From Lachnospiraceae bacterium (GTDB taxonomy: Bacteria > Bacillota > Clostridia > Lachnospirales > Lachnospiraceae): DNA of 59,101 bases. Below the pieces are notes generated by a model. It saw nothing but the letters and a program-made list of their open reading frames with translations. It made no database searches and was not told the DNA's origin. Positions 25,858 to 35,281 of this stretch are shown one piece after another. The DNA lies in the NCBI GenBank assembly GCA_017465845.1, contig JAFTVH010000158.1:1-59101 (forward strand). Direction: 5' to 3'. Within the stretch, counting starts at the first letter, position 1. Every line of letters starts with the position of its first letter. A program made the position numbers and the translations under genes.

Positions 25858-26463
25858 ATGTCTCAATCGACCAATGGAAAGATGCTGAAAGGGCGTGACT
25901 TGATTACTGTCGGTATCTTTTCCGCAATTTACTTTGTTATCAACTTTATTTTCATGCTGATGAGTGGCTTCCATCCGATGATCTGGATCTTGATGCCGGC
26001 TCTGATTGCCCTGTTTACCGGCGTTCCCTTTATGCTCATGTGTGCAAAGGTACAGAAACCGGGCGCAGTCATCCTGATGGGTTTGATCACTGGTCTGCTT
26101 TACTTTGTGACCGGTCAGTTCACAGTTGTTATCCTTGCGACCTTTGCTGTTGGCTGTATCCTTGGCGAGATCGCTCGTGCGGTCACGAAATATAACAGTT
26201 ACATAGGCAACACGGTTGCATTTGCAATGTTCTCTATCGGCATGACCGGTTCTCCGCTGCCAATCTGGATTATGCGTGAGAGCTTTCTCGCTCAGATTAC
26301 TCAGCAGGGTATGCCTGCCGATTATGTGGCAACTCTGGAAGCTGTTTCTTCTCCTGCGATGCTGATCGTTATGGTCGTTGCACCTCTGGTTACTGCTGTG
26401 ATTGGTGCTTTCATTGCCAAAGGGATGTTTAAGAAACACTTTACGAAAGCAGGTATCGTGTAA
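25858..26463 (+). CDS. MptD/Trep_Strep-type ECF transporter S component
   Basis: A 201-residue, strongly hydrophobic protein with about five or six membrane segments (LITVGIFSAIYFVINFIFML, ILMPALIALFTGVPFMLMCA, GLITGLLYFVTGQFTVVIL and others). AAGGAGG lies seven bases before the ATG. Size, opening GRDLITVGIFSAIYFV and linkage to T and A genes fit the MptD (Trep_Strep) class of substrate-binding S components. A streptococcal ECF system with such a subunit has been linked to heme uptake, so heme or a related iron compound is a sensible candidate ligand. It is the first gene after operator 2. Confidence 0.8.
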   Translation: MSQSTNGKMLKGRDLITVGIFSAIYFVINFIFMLMSGFHPMIWILMPALIALFTGVPFMLMCAKVQKPGAVILMGLITGLLYFVTGQFTVVILATFAVGCILGEIARAVTKYNSYIGNTVAFAMFSIGMTGSPLPIWIMRESFLAQITQQGMPADYVATLEAVSSPAMLIVMVVAPLVTAVIGAFIAKGMFKKHFTKAGIV

Positions 26464-26464
26464 A

Positions 26465-27142
26465 ATGCCGGGTACAGAAATAAGCCGTTTACGTATTGAC
26501 CCACGAACCGGTCTGCTCCTACTGGTATTGGCAAACATCATTGCTTTTTCCAACAAAAGCCTCTCAGTGGAGCTTGGTACACTTGGGTTGTTACTCTTTT
26601 TGACAGTGCTTTGCGGTCAGCTTCGCTCTGCACTTAAATGGGGCGCTGTGATCATTTTTTTGTTTGCATTGCAATGGTATATCCTACCGGCATCTCCTAA
26701 GATCATCGCAACGAGCTTTTCGATTTTTGCCAACTATGCACGCAAGATGCTTCCGTGTCTGATGATTGGCGGCCTGCTGATTTCCACGCTTTCTCTGCGT
26801 GAAATTATTGTAGCGTTGCGTTCGTTTCATGTGCCGCAGAAGTTGATTATCTCTATTTCAGTCACATTGAGATATTTCCCGGCCATCAAGGAAGAAATTG
26901 CTCACATTGGAGATGCTATGCGACTGAGAAATATCAGCGGTCTTGAAAAAGTGGAAGCTACGCTGGTTCCATTGATGATTTCCGCTACGAATACAGCGGA
27001 GGAACTGTCTGCTGCGGCAGTCACCCGTGGGATTGAGAATCCTGCGAAGAAAACCAGTCTGATACAGTTGAAAATGTGTTGCTTTGATTGGATTGTCCTC
27101 ACAGTCGGCAGTCTGTTTACTGTTGTCGCACTGATATTCTGA
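26465..27142 (+). CDS. ECF transporter T component (EcfT, CbiQ-like)
   Basis: A 225-residue transmembrane coupling protein. ATG 26465 comes one base after the S-component stop; the open frame extends upstream but would overlap that gene. TGLLLLVLANIIAF and other helices form the membrane part. Cytoplasmic coupling helices carry MRLRNISG and the AAVTRGIENP segment, matching the Ala-Arg-Gly motifs that dock on the ATPases. It links the S component to the tandem ATPase encoded 13 bases later. Confidence 0.85.
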   Translation: MPGTEISRLRIDPRTGLLLLVLANIIAFSNKSLSVELGTLGLLLFLTVLCGQLRSALKWGAVIIFLFALQWYILPASPKIIATSFSIFANYARKMLPCLMIGGLLISTLSLREIIVALRSFHVPQKLIISISVTLRYFPAIKEEIAHIGDAMRLRNISGLEKVEATLVPLMISATNTAEELSAAAVTRGIENPAKKTSLIQLKMCCFDWIVLTVGSLFTVVALIF

Positions 27143-27155
27143 AAGGAGACAGCTT

Positions 27156-28436
27156 ATGATAAAAATTGACCATGTTTCCTTCGGATATACAGACGAACAG
27201 GAACAGCTTCACGATTTTGATTTACATATCGGCAAGGGCGAATGTATCTTGCTCTGCGGGGAAAGCGGCTGCGGAAAAACCAGTGTTACCAAATTGATCA
27301 ATGGTCTGATCCCGCACTTTCAGGAGGGCTGCACTCTGCAAGGAAACGTAACTGCGGCGGGACTTTCTGTCGCCAATACGGAAGTTTATGAACTGGCAAA
27401 GCACATTGGCTCTGTATTCCAGAACCCCAAAAGTCAGTTCTTCAATCTGGATACAGACAGCGAGATTGCTTTTGGTCTGGAAAATGAGGGAATGCCCCCG
27501 GAACAGATGAAAGAGCGCATAGTAGAAACCGTATCCGCATTGCAGATTCAGAACCTTCTCCGGCGCAATATCTTTGCATTGTCTGGCGGCGAAAAGCAGA
27601 TGCTTGCTTTTGCCAGCGTTTATGCCATGTCTCCGGCAATTTATGTGTTGGATGAACCGACCGCTAATCTGGATGAACAGGCAATCGAGCGTCTGCGTCA
27701 GCAGATCATATTACTGAAAAACCAGGGGCATACGGTAGTCGTAGCAGAACACAGACTATATTTTCTGGCTGACATCATCGACCGAGCAATCTACATCCGT
27801 GATGGAAAACTGCTTCATAGCTTTACGGGTAAAGAATTTTGCAATCTATCCGATGAGAGAAGAAAAGAATTGGGACTTCGTACCATCCGGCAGACAAAAC
27901 TTGATCTTCCCGAGGTAACTTGTTCAGAAGATAAGGTTGGTCTGACAGTAACCAACCTTGGCTGTGCATATAAGAAAGGACCGAATGTTTTTGAACACCT
28001 TTCCTTCCATGCTGCACCGGGCGAAGTGGTTGCAATCACCGGGCATAACGGCGCTGGTAAAACAACGCTGGTTCGCTGCCTTTGTGGTTTGATGAAAGAA
28101 TCTTCCGGTACAATTTCTCTGAATGGAAAAGTACTGAAACCGAAACAGCGTCAAAAGGCCGGTTTTCTGGTTATGCAGGATGTCAACCATCAGCTTTTCT
28201 ATGACAGCGTATGGAACGAATGCGAACAGGCTGCCGGTGAGAATGCCGAAGGTACCCAAATAGAGACTGTTTTGAAGCAGTTTGATTTACTGAATTTCCG
28301 GGAAAGACATCCGATGGCACTTTCCGGTGGGCAAAAGCAGCGTCTTGCCATTGCTACCGCAGTTTTATCGGAGAAGAAGCTGCTGATCTTTGACGAACCT
28401 ACCAGTGGGCTGGATTATCGACATATGTGCGAATGA
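27156..28436 (+). CDS. Tandem ECF ATPase, truncated at the C-terminus
   Basis: A 426-residue protein with two ABC domains. The first (about 1-235) is complete: Walker A GESGCGKTS, signature FALSGGEKQ, Walker B IYVLDEP, H-loop VVVAEHRLYF. The second (about 265-426) has Walker A GHNGAGKTT, signature ALSGGQKQ and Walker B LLIFDEPTSGLD. It then ends eight residues later at TGA 28436, so the H-loop and the last 50 or so residues expected for the family are gone. Only 32 bases remain before the next gene, so a deletion rather than a frameshift is the likely cause. The second site could be a degenerate non-hydrolysing site, or the transporter may be impaired. Confidence 0.8.
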   Translation: MIKIDHVSFGYTDEQEQLHDFDLHIGKGECILLCGESGCGKTSVTKLINGLIPHFQEGCTLQGNVTAAGLSVANTEVYELAKHIGSVFQNPKSQFFNLDTDSEIAFGLENEGMPPEQMKERIVETVSALQIQNLLRRNIFALSGGEKQMLAFASVYAMSPAIYVLDEPTANLDEQAIERLRQQIILLKNQGHTVVVAEHRLYFLADIIDRAIYIRDGKLLHSFTGKEFCNLSDERRKELGLRTIRQTKLDLPEVTCSEDKVGLTVTNLGCAYKKGPNVFEHLSFHAAPGEVVAITGHNGAGKTTLVRCLCGLMKESSGTISLNGKVLKPKQRQKAGFLVMQDVNHQLFYDSVWNECEQAAGENAEGTQIETVLKQFDLLNFRERHPMALSGGQKQRLAIATAVLSEKKLLIFDEPTSGLDYRHMCE

Positions 28437-28468
28437 AGGTATTCTTGAACAAAAAGGAGGTGTCCGAT

Positions 28469-29419
28469 ATGCAAAAACTCACTATGAATTGTACCGATGC
28501 GATTCCCGTCGCTGCCAGCAATGGCTGCAGCGTGTTCCAATTTCGCAATGATACGGGCGATGGAACTATCACGCTGTACGAAGTGTTCCCCGGTGTGGCG
28601 CTTGCGTACAATGATTTTCATATGAAATATTACGATTCCAGCTATCAGCCGGGAAGCAATATGTTTTGCATCGACTATTGCCGTGAGGGCAGATTGGAGT
28701 ACAAAGCCGCCAATGATGCATATTCTTATGTTGAAGCGGGCGACCTGAAAATGGATCGCAGATTGACTCATACCGGACGATTTGAACTTCCCCTCGCACA
28801 CTACCACGGTGCTATGGTCTGCTTTGATATGGACATTGCCAACCGGTCGATTCATGAAGAAATAAAAAACTTTCCGGTTGACTTGAAGGCATTACAGGAA
28901 AAATATTGTTCTGATGCATACCCGATGGTAATCCACAAGCCTGATTCCATCGAGCATATATTTGATGAATTATACAAAGTTCCGGAGAAAATTAAACGCT
29001 CCTATTTCAAAATCAAAGTTCTGGAACTTTTGCTTTATCTGGATGCACTGGAGCTTCCGGAACGTGCGGAGGAAAAGCCGTATTTCTACAAGACACAGGT
29101 AGAAAAGATTCGTGCTATCCAGCAGTTCCTCGCTGAACACATGGATGAAAATTATACGCAGGAAGAATTGTCGGCACGATTCGATATTCCGCTGACACCG
29201 ATGAAAAAGTGCTTCAAATCCATGTTTGGAAACACCATCGGTGGATGGCTGCTTCAGTACCGCATGAATCAGGCGGCAGTTCAGCTCAGAACAAAACGAA
29301 ACCTAAGCGTTGCAGAAATCGCCGGGAATGTGGGTTATGACAGTCCCAGCAAGTTTGCCCTGGCCTTTCGCAAGGTCATGGGAATGTCACCCACCGAATA
29401 TCGAAACCGAAGCCACTGA
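28469..29419 (+). CDS. AraC-family transcriptional regulator
   Basis: A 316-residue regulator. ATG 28469 is chosen because AAGGAGGT lies seven bases upstream; earlier ATGs are in the end of the ATPase gene. The N-terminal about 200 residues form a sensor domain (SMFCIDYCREG-like strands). The C-terminal two HTH motifs span about 210-316 (YTQEELSARFDIPLTPMKK, NLSVAEIAGNVGYDSPSKF, FRKVMGMSPTEYR). The CIDYCREGRLEY segment resembles AraC regulators next to metallophore transporters such as YbtA-type systems. It sits between the importer and the heterodimeric ABC pair and probably activates one or both in response to an imported chelate (inference). Confidence 0.85.
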   Translation: MQKLTMNCTDAIPVAASNGCSVFQFRNDTGDGTITLYEVFPGVALAYNDFHMKYYDSSYQPGSNMFCIDYCREGRLEYKAANDAYSYVEAGDLKMDRRLTHTGRFELPLAHYHGAMVCFDMDIANRSIHEEIKNFPVDLKALQEKYCSDAYPMVIHKPDSIEHIFDELYKVPEKIKRSYFKIKVLELLLYLDALELPERAEEKPYFYKTQVEKIRAIQQFLAEHMDENYTQEELSARFDIPLTPMKKCFKSMFGNTIGGWLLQYRMNQAAVQLRTKRNLSVAEIAGNVGYDSPSKFALAFRKVMGMSPTEYRNRSH

Positions 29420-29538
29420 AAACGATTGTCCAATCAGAACTTTACGGACGTAGTGGAGCGGAGAAAAAATCAGAGAATTGTTATGATATGGATGGTGCTG
29501 TTTGCATCATCCATTCACTTTTTAAGGAGGCGAGTTTT

Positions 29539-31323
29539 TTGAATCAAACAAATCAAGAAAAAAAAGGCTGGATGTCCAGTCTCTTATCTTATGCGGAAGG
29601 AAGCAAAAAGGAGCTTCTGATTTCCATGATACTGTCTGTTATCAGTATCGTTTCCGGGTTATTGCCGTACTATTGCTTGTACCGAGTGCTTGACTTATTC
29701 ATTCTTGGCGCAATCGGTACTGCTGAAATTTTAGCATGGTGTGGTGTCGCACTGGCTGCGTATATCGTGAAGGTGCTGTTCTTTGGCATTTCAACCGGAT
29801 TATCGCACCATGCAGCCTACACTATTTTGGAAGGATTGCGTCTTCAGGTTGCAGACCGATTTCTCCACGCTCCGCTTGGTGAGGTTACATCCCATTCTAT
29901 CGGTGAGATTAAAGGTGTCATCGTAGATAAGATTGAAGAAATCGAACCACCGCTGGCACATATGGTTCCGGAAGGCAGCGGGCATATTGTACTGCCGGTT
30001 ATCAGCTTTGCAGCACTGTTCGCAATCGAATGGCGAATTGCATTGGCTTCGCTGGTCACTATACCGCTGTCACTGGTCTGCATGATGCTGACTTTTCAGA
30101 TCAGCGGCAAGAATTTTGAAAAATACAATCAGTCCAACGCTTTTATGAACAGCACCATCGTGGAGTATATTGAGGGTATTGAAGTAATTAAGGCATTTGG
30201 CAGAGCTGGTATGTCCTTTGAAAAATACGCAGGTGCAATTCATAGTTACAAGACCTTCGTTATCAAGTGGTTCAGTTCCACCTGGGTTACTATGAAGCTG
30301 GCGTTTGCACTGTTTCCCGCTACATTACTCGGAACGCTCCCTGTAAGTTTGCTGCTGGCATCAAACGGAACGATTACAGTGGCACAGGCTGCTTTGTGTG
30401 TCATGCTCTCTATGTCCATGGTGGTATCTCTGGCAAAGCTCGAAGTTTTTTCCAACAACATCAAACAGATGCAGATGACCGTGGAAGAAGTTCAGTCTTA
30501 TCTGGATATACCGGAACTTCCTGAACCCGAACAGGGTGAAATTTTGCGAGGGGTTGATGTACAGCTGAAAGATGTTCATTTTTCCTACACAGGAAATACC
30601 GCTGACGAGGTTCTGCATGGCATTGACCTGACGCTGCCGCAGGGAAGTTTTACTGCGCTGGTTGGGCCATCTGGCGGCGGTAAATCCACAGTTGCAAAAC
30701 TGATTTCAAGATTTTGGGATGTAACAAATGGAGAGATTCGAATTGGCGGTGTCCCGGTGCAGGAAATGACGCTCGCACAATTGGCTGATACCGTCAGCTT
30801 TGTGGCGCAGGATAACTTTCTGTTTCGATGCTCTCTCAAAGAAAATATCCGCTTGGGAAATCCCAAAGCAACAGATGAGGAAGTTTACGCAGCTGCTAAA
30901 GCGGCGAGGTGTGACGAGTTTATCTGTAAACTTCCTCTTGGGTATGATACCCCGGCTGGCGAAGCCGGCAAGCGCTTGTCAGGCGGTGAGAAGCAGCGTA
31001 TTGCCATTGCACGAATGATTCTGAAAGATGCTCCTATCGTTATTCTGGACGAAGCGACGGCCTTTACAGATCCGGAAAACGAAGATAAGATCCAGCGCAG
31101 TATTACAGCCCTGACCAAGGGTAAAACACTGCTGGTCATCGCTCATCGTTTGTCTACCATCAAAAATGCGGATAACATCGTAGTTTTAAAAGATGGTGCG
31201 ATTCTTGCACAAGGCAGGCAGGAAGAACTGTTGAAAACCTGTCCGCTTTATATGCAGATGTGGAACACCCATATCGGCGCAAGAAATTGGGCGGTTTCTG
31301 CCATGGAAAAGGAGGTGCAGTAA
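29539..31323 (+). CDS. ABC transporter permease/ATPase, subunit 1 (YbtP/IrtA-like)
   Basis: A 594-residue half-transporter: six-helix exporter-fold membrane domain (about 20-320) and ATP-binding domain (about 345-590) with Walker A GPSGGGKST, signature KRLSGGEKQ, Walker B IVILDEATAF and H-loop IAHRLST. TTG 29539 is proposed as start because AAGGAGG lies eight bases before it; an in-frame ATG at 29488 has no site. Pairs of this kind (YbtPQ, IrtAB) import ferric siderophores despite their exporter fold, and the neighbouring ECF genes and iron-box-like palindromes favour that reading. Drug or peptide export remains possible. The next subunit begins at the base after its stop. Confidence 0.85.
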   Translation: MNQTNQEKKGWMSSLLSYAEGSKKELLISMILSVISIVSGLLPYYCLYRVLDLFILGAIGTAEILAWCGVALAAYIVKVLFFGISTGLSHHAAYTILEGLRLQVADRFLHAPLGEVTSHSIGEIKGVIVDKIEEIEPPLAHMVPEGSGHIVLPVISFAALFAIEWRIALASLVTIPLSLVCMMLTFQISGKNFEKYNQSNAFMNSTIVEYIEGIEVIKAFGRAGMSFEKYAGAIHSYKTFVIKWFSSTWVTMKLAFALFPATLLGTLPVSLLLASNGTITVAQAALCVMLSMSMVVSLAKLEVFSNNIKQMQMTVEEVQSYLDIPELPEPEQGEILRGVDVQLKDVHFSYTGNTADEVLHGIDLTLPQGSFTALVGPSGGGKSTVAKLISRFWDVTNGEIRIGGVPVQEMTLAQLADTVSFVAQDNFLFRCSLKENIRLGNPKATDEEVYAAAKAARCDEFICKLPLGYDTPAGEAGKRLSGGEKQRIAIARMILKDAPIVILDEATAFTDPENEDKIQRSITALTKGKTLLVIAHRLSTIKNADNIVVLKDGAILAQGRQEELLKTCPLYMQMWNTHIGARNWAVSAMEKEVQ

Positions 31324-33102
31324 ATGTTCAAGACAATTAAACGAATCATTGAATGGTGCGGTACGTTCAAGAAAAGGCTATATATCGGTTTTATTTTTTC
31401 TTTCTTTGCTTCCTGGTTCGCAGCTATGCCCACTATGGTGGCGGCTTACACTATTGGCTTACTGGTCGACAGTCAAATGAATGGAACGGCTTTTGATCGT
31501 AAATGGATTTGGCTGAGTTTTGTGTTGATTGCCCTCCTTGTACTGTTTCGCTTTCTGTTTGATTATCTGCGAGCAAAGTTTCAGGAGACCATAAGCTATG
31601 AACTGGTGGCTCGTGACCGTCTGGCTATCGGTGAAGCCTTAAAGAGAGTATCTCTTGGCTACTTCCAGCAGGTGAATACAGGTAATATACTGAACTCCAT
31701 TACTACCGGTTTGCACACTCTGGAAAATATGGGTATGCGTATGGTGGATGACTTTGTAGGCGGATACCTGAACTTCCTGTGCGTTTTCCTGTTCCTACTG
31801 TTTGTGGGTCCGGTCGTTTCCCTGATTGCACTTGGCGGCGCAACGTTATCTTTCTGTTTTCTTTTGCTTGTATCCAAATACAGTAAACGAAATGCACCGG
31901 TATCTGCAAAGGCTACGGAAGATCTAACTGCGGCAACTCTGGAATATGTCCGTGGTCTGCCGGTTGTAAAATCCTTTGGTCAGGGCGGTGCATCGATTGC
32001 GGCAATGCGGAATGCATGCAAGGACAGTAAGGACATCCACATGAAAATCGAATGGGGCTACATCCCGTCCAACTGCCTGCACCTGTTCGCTCTGAAATTG
32101 GCATCTGTTGCTTTGGCAGCAGCATCCTGCTATTTTGGTCTGACCGGAGAAATGTCCTTCTCCATGATGCTGGCGTTCTTATTTTTCTCGTTCAGCATTT
32201 TCGCAAGTCTGGAGCCAATCAGTGACAGCGCACATATTCTCGGTGTTATTGATAACGCCATGGATCAGCTGGAAGAATTAAAGGTGAACAATTTCATCGA
32301 CCGTGGTGGAAAGGATGTTCCGCTTCACAACCACGATATTGAATTCAGAAATGTGGATTTTGGGTACGATGAAAGAACCATTCTGCATGACGTCAGCTTC
32401 CATATTCCTGAAAAGACGATGACTGCCATCGTCGGCCCTTCCGGCAGCGGCAAGTCCACGATTTGCAACCTGATTGCTCGTTTTTATGATGTACAAAACG
32501 GGAGTATCCTCGTAGGCGGTCACGATGTTCGTGAAATGACCTGCGACAGCCTTTTGCAAAATATCTCTATGGTGTTCCAAAACGTTTACCTGTTTAACGA
32601 TACTATTCGCAACAACATTCGCTTTGGTAATCCGGAAGCAACAGAGGACGAAATCATTGTAGCTGCCAAAGCAGCAAGGTGTCACGATTTTATCATGGCC
32701 CTTCCCAATGGTTATGATACAGTAGTTGGTGAGGGCGGCGGTACGTTGTCCGGTGGTGAAAAACAACGAATCAGCATTGCCCGTGCCATTCTGAAAAATG
32801 CGCCTATCATCATTTTGGATGAAGCCACCGCAAGCATTGATCCGGAAAATGAACATCTGATTCAGCAGGCGCTCACGAAATTGACTGCCGGAAAAACAGT
32901 CATCGCGATCGCACACCGTCTGGCGACTATCGAACACGCAGATCAGATTCTTGTTGTTGATAACGGACACATCGTGCAAAAAGGCACACACAGCGAATTG
33001 ATTACTCAAAGGGGTTTGTATCAGCGCTTTATCAGTATCCGTGAGGAAGCGGAGCTGTGGGATTTTAGGGATGGAATGTCCGGGAGAAATGTAAGAAGAT
33101 AA
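31324..33102 (+). CDS. ABC transporter permease/ATPase, subunit 2 (YbtQ/IrtB-like)
   Basis: A 592-residue partner of the preceding half-transporter, with six membrane helices (about 15-310) and a complete ATPase domain: Walker A GPSGSGKST, Q-loop VFQNVYLF, signature GTLSGGEKQ, Walker B IIILDEATAS, H-loop IAHRLAT. GGAGG lies just before the ATG, which directly follows the TAA of subunit 1, so the two are translationally coupled and very likely form a heterodimer. It is the last gene of the island. A 14-codon ORF (MKAIVLDIEPIDNV) follows at 33120-33164, probably meaningless. Confidence 0.85.
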   Translation: MFKTIKRIIEWCGTFKKRLYIGFIFSFFASWFAAMPTMVAAYTIGLLVDSQMNGTAFDRKWIWLSFVLIALLVLFRFLFDYLRAKFQETISYELVARDRLAIGEALKRVSLGYFQQVNTGNILNSITTGLHTLENMGMRMVDDFVGGYLNFLCVFLFLLFVGPVVSLIALGGATLSFCFLLLVSKYSKRNAPVSAKATEDLTAATLEYVRGLPVVKSFGQGGASIAAMRNACKDSKDIHMKIEWGYIPSNCLHLFALKLASVALAAASCYFGLTGEMSFSMMLAFLFFSFSIFASLEPISDSAHILGVIDNAMDQLEELKVNNFIDRGGKDVPLHNHDIEFRNVDFGYDERTILHDVSFHIPEKTMTAIVGPSGSGKSTICNLIARFYDVQNGSILVGGHDVREMTCDSLLQNISMVFQNVYLFNDTIRNNIRFGNPEATEDEIIVAAKAARCHDFIMALPNGYDTVVGEGGGTLSGGEKQRISIARAILKNAPIIILDEATASIDPENEHLIQQALTKLTAGKTVIAIAHRLATIEHADQILVVDNGHIVQKGTHSELITQRGLYQRFISIREEAELWDFRDGMSGRNVRR

Positions 33103-33192
33103 TAGTAAAGGATGTAAAAATGAAGGCTATAGTATTAGATATTGAACCAATTGATAATGTGTAAGTAATAGTGCCCCGCGTTTTCAATTTTA

Positions 33193-33222
33193 TATCCGGG
33201 ATATCGGATGTTATGGTATAAT
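33193..33222 (+). promoter_or_regulatory. Putative promoter region of the M20 amidohydrolase gene
   Basis: A consensus -10 TATAAT (33217-33222) lies 44 bases before the start codon. Just upstream is an imperfect palindrome ATCCG-GGATAT-CGGAT (33193-33208) where a -35 element would be expected; no good -35 is visible. This suggests an activator- or repressor-controlled start. Confidence 0.4.
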
Positions 33223-33265
33223 CTTCATATCAGTTGGAAAAAATACCGCAAAAAGAGGTTTGGCC

Positions 33266-34438
33266 ATGAACAATGAATTAATGAAAGAAGCAACAGAACT
33301 ACAGAGTCAGCTGGTAGAATGGAGAAGAGGACTCCACCAGATTCCCGAGGTGGGAATCAATCTGCCTAAAACCATATCTTTCCTCAAAGAAAGATTAGAT
33401 GAAATCGAAATTCCATACAAAGTGCATGAAGAGATTTCCTGCATCGAAGCAACAATTGGTTCCGGCGGAAAATGCTTTCTCCTTCGCAGCGATGTAGACG
33501 CGCTTCCGGTAAGAGAAGAAGCCGATGTCCCATTCAAATCAACAAACGGATGCATGCACGGATGCGGGCATGATATGCATGGAACCATTTTATTAGGTGC
33601 AGCAAAGCTTTTGAAAGCACACGAAAAGGAACTGAAAGGAACCGTGAAATTGTTATTCCAGTCAGGAGAAGAAGTGTTTAAAGGTGCCAGGGCAGCAGTA
33701 GAAGCAGGTGTGTTGGAAAATCCTCACGTAGATGCTGCATTTGCTATGCATGTAATTGCTATGATACCGGTTGGAGTGATAATGACAGGAAAAGAACCAA
33801 TGGCATCAGTAGATGGATTTAAGATCACGCTCACAGGTCATGGTGGTCATGGGTCTATGCCGGAGGGCTGCGTAGATCCTATTAATGCAGCAGTTCAGGT
33901 ATATCTTGCACTCCAGTCCCTGATTGCCAGAGAAGTGGGCGGAACGGAGGAGGCAGTTCTAACCATTGGACAGTTAACAGCCGGTGAGGTAGCCAATGTA
34001 ATCCCGGAGCGTGCGGTTCTTCAGGGAACACTGCGAACATTTAAGAAAGATGTCCGTGAAAGAATTGTAAATCGAATCAGAGAAGTCGCTAATGGTGTGG
34101 CGATGACTTATCGTTGTCAGATGGACTATGAAGCTTTAAGTGCTTGCCCAAGTGTGATTACAGACGATGAGGTAACTGCACAGGTGGAGGAGAGTATTCA
34201 TTCCTTAATTCCGCAGGCGCGAGTTATGCGTGGTGCCCATGGAATGGGTTCTGAAGACTTTGCAGAAATTACAGACAAGGTACCGGCTTCCTATTATATG
34301 CTGGGAGCAGGTCCGGAAGATCCGGCAAAACGTCTGGGGCAGCACAACCCTAAGATTGAGTTTAATGAGGATGTTTTAAGTACAGGCGCAGCGATTTATG
34401 CCAAGGTCGCAATAGACTGGCTGGAAAAGAATGTATAA
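33266..34438 (+). CDS. M20-family amidohydrolase (hippurate hydrolase/N-acyl amino acid deacylase type)
   Basis: A 390-residue cytoplasmic metallopeptidase. ATG 33266 is preferred over TTG 33260 because AGAGG is then correctly spaced. Motifs are complete for the family: LRSDVDALPVREE, the metal-binding GCMHGCGHDMH, FQSGEEVFKGA with the catalytic Glu, AFAMHV, and GHGGHGSMPEG at the dimerisation-domain border. A late GMGSEDFAE supplies another metal ligand. Such enzymes cleave N-acyl amino acids or aminoacyl conjugates (for example hippurate) in gut bacteria. It has its own promoter-like sequence and terminator, so it is monocistronic. Confidence 0.85.
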   Translation: MNNELMKEATELQSQLVEWRRGLHQIPEVGINLPKTISFLKERLDEIEIPYKVHEEISCIEATIGSGGKCFLLRSDVDALPVREEADVPFKSTNGCMHGCGHDMHGTILLGAAKLLKAHEKELKGTVKLLFQSGEEVFKGARAAVEAGVLENPHVDAAFAMHVIAMIPVGVIMTGKEPMASVDGFKITLTGHGGHGSMPEGCVDPINAAVQVYLALQSLIAREVGGTEEAVLTIGQLTAGEVANVIPERAVLQGTLRTFKKDVRERIVNRIREVANGVAMTYRCQMDYEALSACPSVITDDEVTAQVEESIHSLIPQARVMRGAHGMGSEDFAEITDKVPASYYMLGAGPEDPAKRLGQHNPKIEFNEDVLSTGAAIYAKVAIDWLEKNV

Positions 34439-34453
34439 AACAGAAGCAGAAAG

Positions 34454-34497
34454 AAAGTCCCTTCTCACATGAAAAATTGTGTGAGAAAGGACTTTTT
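34454..34497 (+). terminator. Rho-independent terminator of the M20 gene
   Basis: A long stem pairing AAAGTCCCTTCTCACA with the complementary TGTGAGAAAGGACTTT (one G-U pair), small A-rich loop, and Ts at the end. It lies 15 bases after the stop; the rubrerythrin gene converges on it from the other side. Confidence 0.9.
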
Positions 34498-34540
34498 AAA
34501 GGTCGTGAAATGTTTCGGGTAACTGCCTTAAGCGGGTAGC

Positions 34541-35209
34541 CTAGTAATTTTCTTTACGAACCTCAAAATAACTCTGAGGGTGTTTGCAGACAGGGCAAAC
34601 CTCAGGAGCCTTGGTACCTACAACAAGGTGGCCACAGTTACGGCACTCCCACAGGGTTACGCCGCTCTTTTCAAATACCTGTGCAGTCTCAACGTTGTGC
34701 AGCAGAGCACGATACCGCTCCTCGTGTGCTTTCTCGATGGCAGCCACACCGCGGAACTGTTCAGCCAGCTCGTGGAAGCCTTCTTCATCGGCCTCCTTAG
34801 CCATGCGGTCATACATGTCGGTCCACTCGTAATTCTCGCCTTCAGCAGCGTGAAGCAAATTGGCAGCAGTATCGCCCAGTTCGCCAAGAGCCTTGAACCA
34901 TAGCTTTGCGTGTTCCTTTTCATTCTCAGCGGTCTGAAGGAACAGAGCAGCAATCTGCTCATATCCTGCTTTCTTTGCTACAGATGCAAAATATGTATAT
35001 TTGTTGCGGGCCTGAGACTCACCGGCGAAAGCTTCCCACAGATTCTTTTCGGTCTTGGTGCCTGCATAGGGATTGCCTGCAGGAGCAGCAGGAGCTTCTT
35101 CAACTTTGGTGAAAGCACTTTTGGGCTTCTTGCAGATAGGGCATATAAAATCATCGCTCATAGGACCTTCGTGAACATATCCACAGATAGTACATTTCCA
35201 TTTTTCCAT
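34541..35209 (-). CDS. Rubrerythrin with N- and C-terminal rubredoxin domains
   Basis: A 222-residue cytoplasmic peroxide-scavenging protein. The start ATG 35209 has GGAGGAA upstream on the minus strand. It opens with a rubredoxin-like FeCys4 domain (CTICGY ... CPICKK, residues 5-35). The ferritin-like diiron domain spans about 55-180 ([39 protein letters not shown]), and a second FeCys4 domain closes the protein (CRNCGH ... CPVCKH). Most rubrerythrins have only the C-terminal and reverse rubrerythrins only the N-terminal rubredoxin, so the double arrangement is less common. It fits an obligate anaerobe needing NADH-linked peroxide reduction. Confidence 0.93.
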   Translation of the reverse strand: MEKWKCTICGYVHEGPMSDDFICPICKKPKSAFTKVEEAPAAPAGNPYAGTKTEKNLWEAFAGESQARNKYTYFASVAKKAGYEQIAALFLQTAENEKEHAKLWFKALGELGDTAANLLHAAEGENYEWTDMYDRMAKEADEEGFHELAEQFRGVAAIEKAHEERYRALLHNVETAQVFEKSGVTLWECRNCGHLVVGTKAPEVCPVCKHPQSYFEVRKENY

Positions 35210-35281
35210 TGCAATTTCCTCCATATTGAGTATGTAATTTAATGAATTTATTATACAACTTTTGGATAAAAAAGGCAATAG

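Noticed and set aside
33120-33164. 14-codon ORF (MKAIVLDIEPIDNV) after the ABC pair
   Set aside because: The beginning resembles many dehydrogenase starts, but it is too short and unsupported to list as a gene or remnant.
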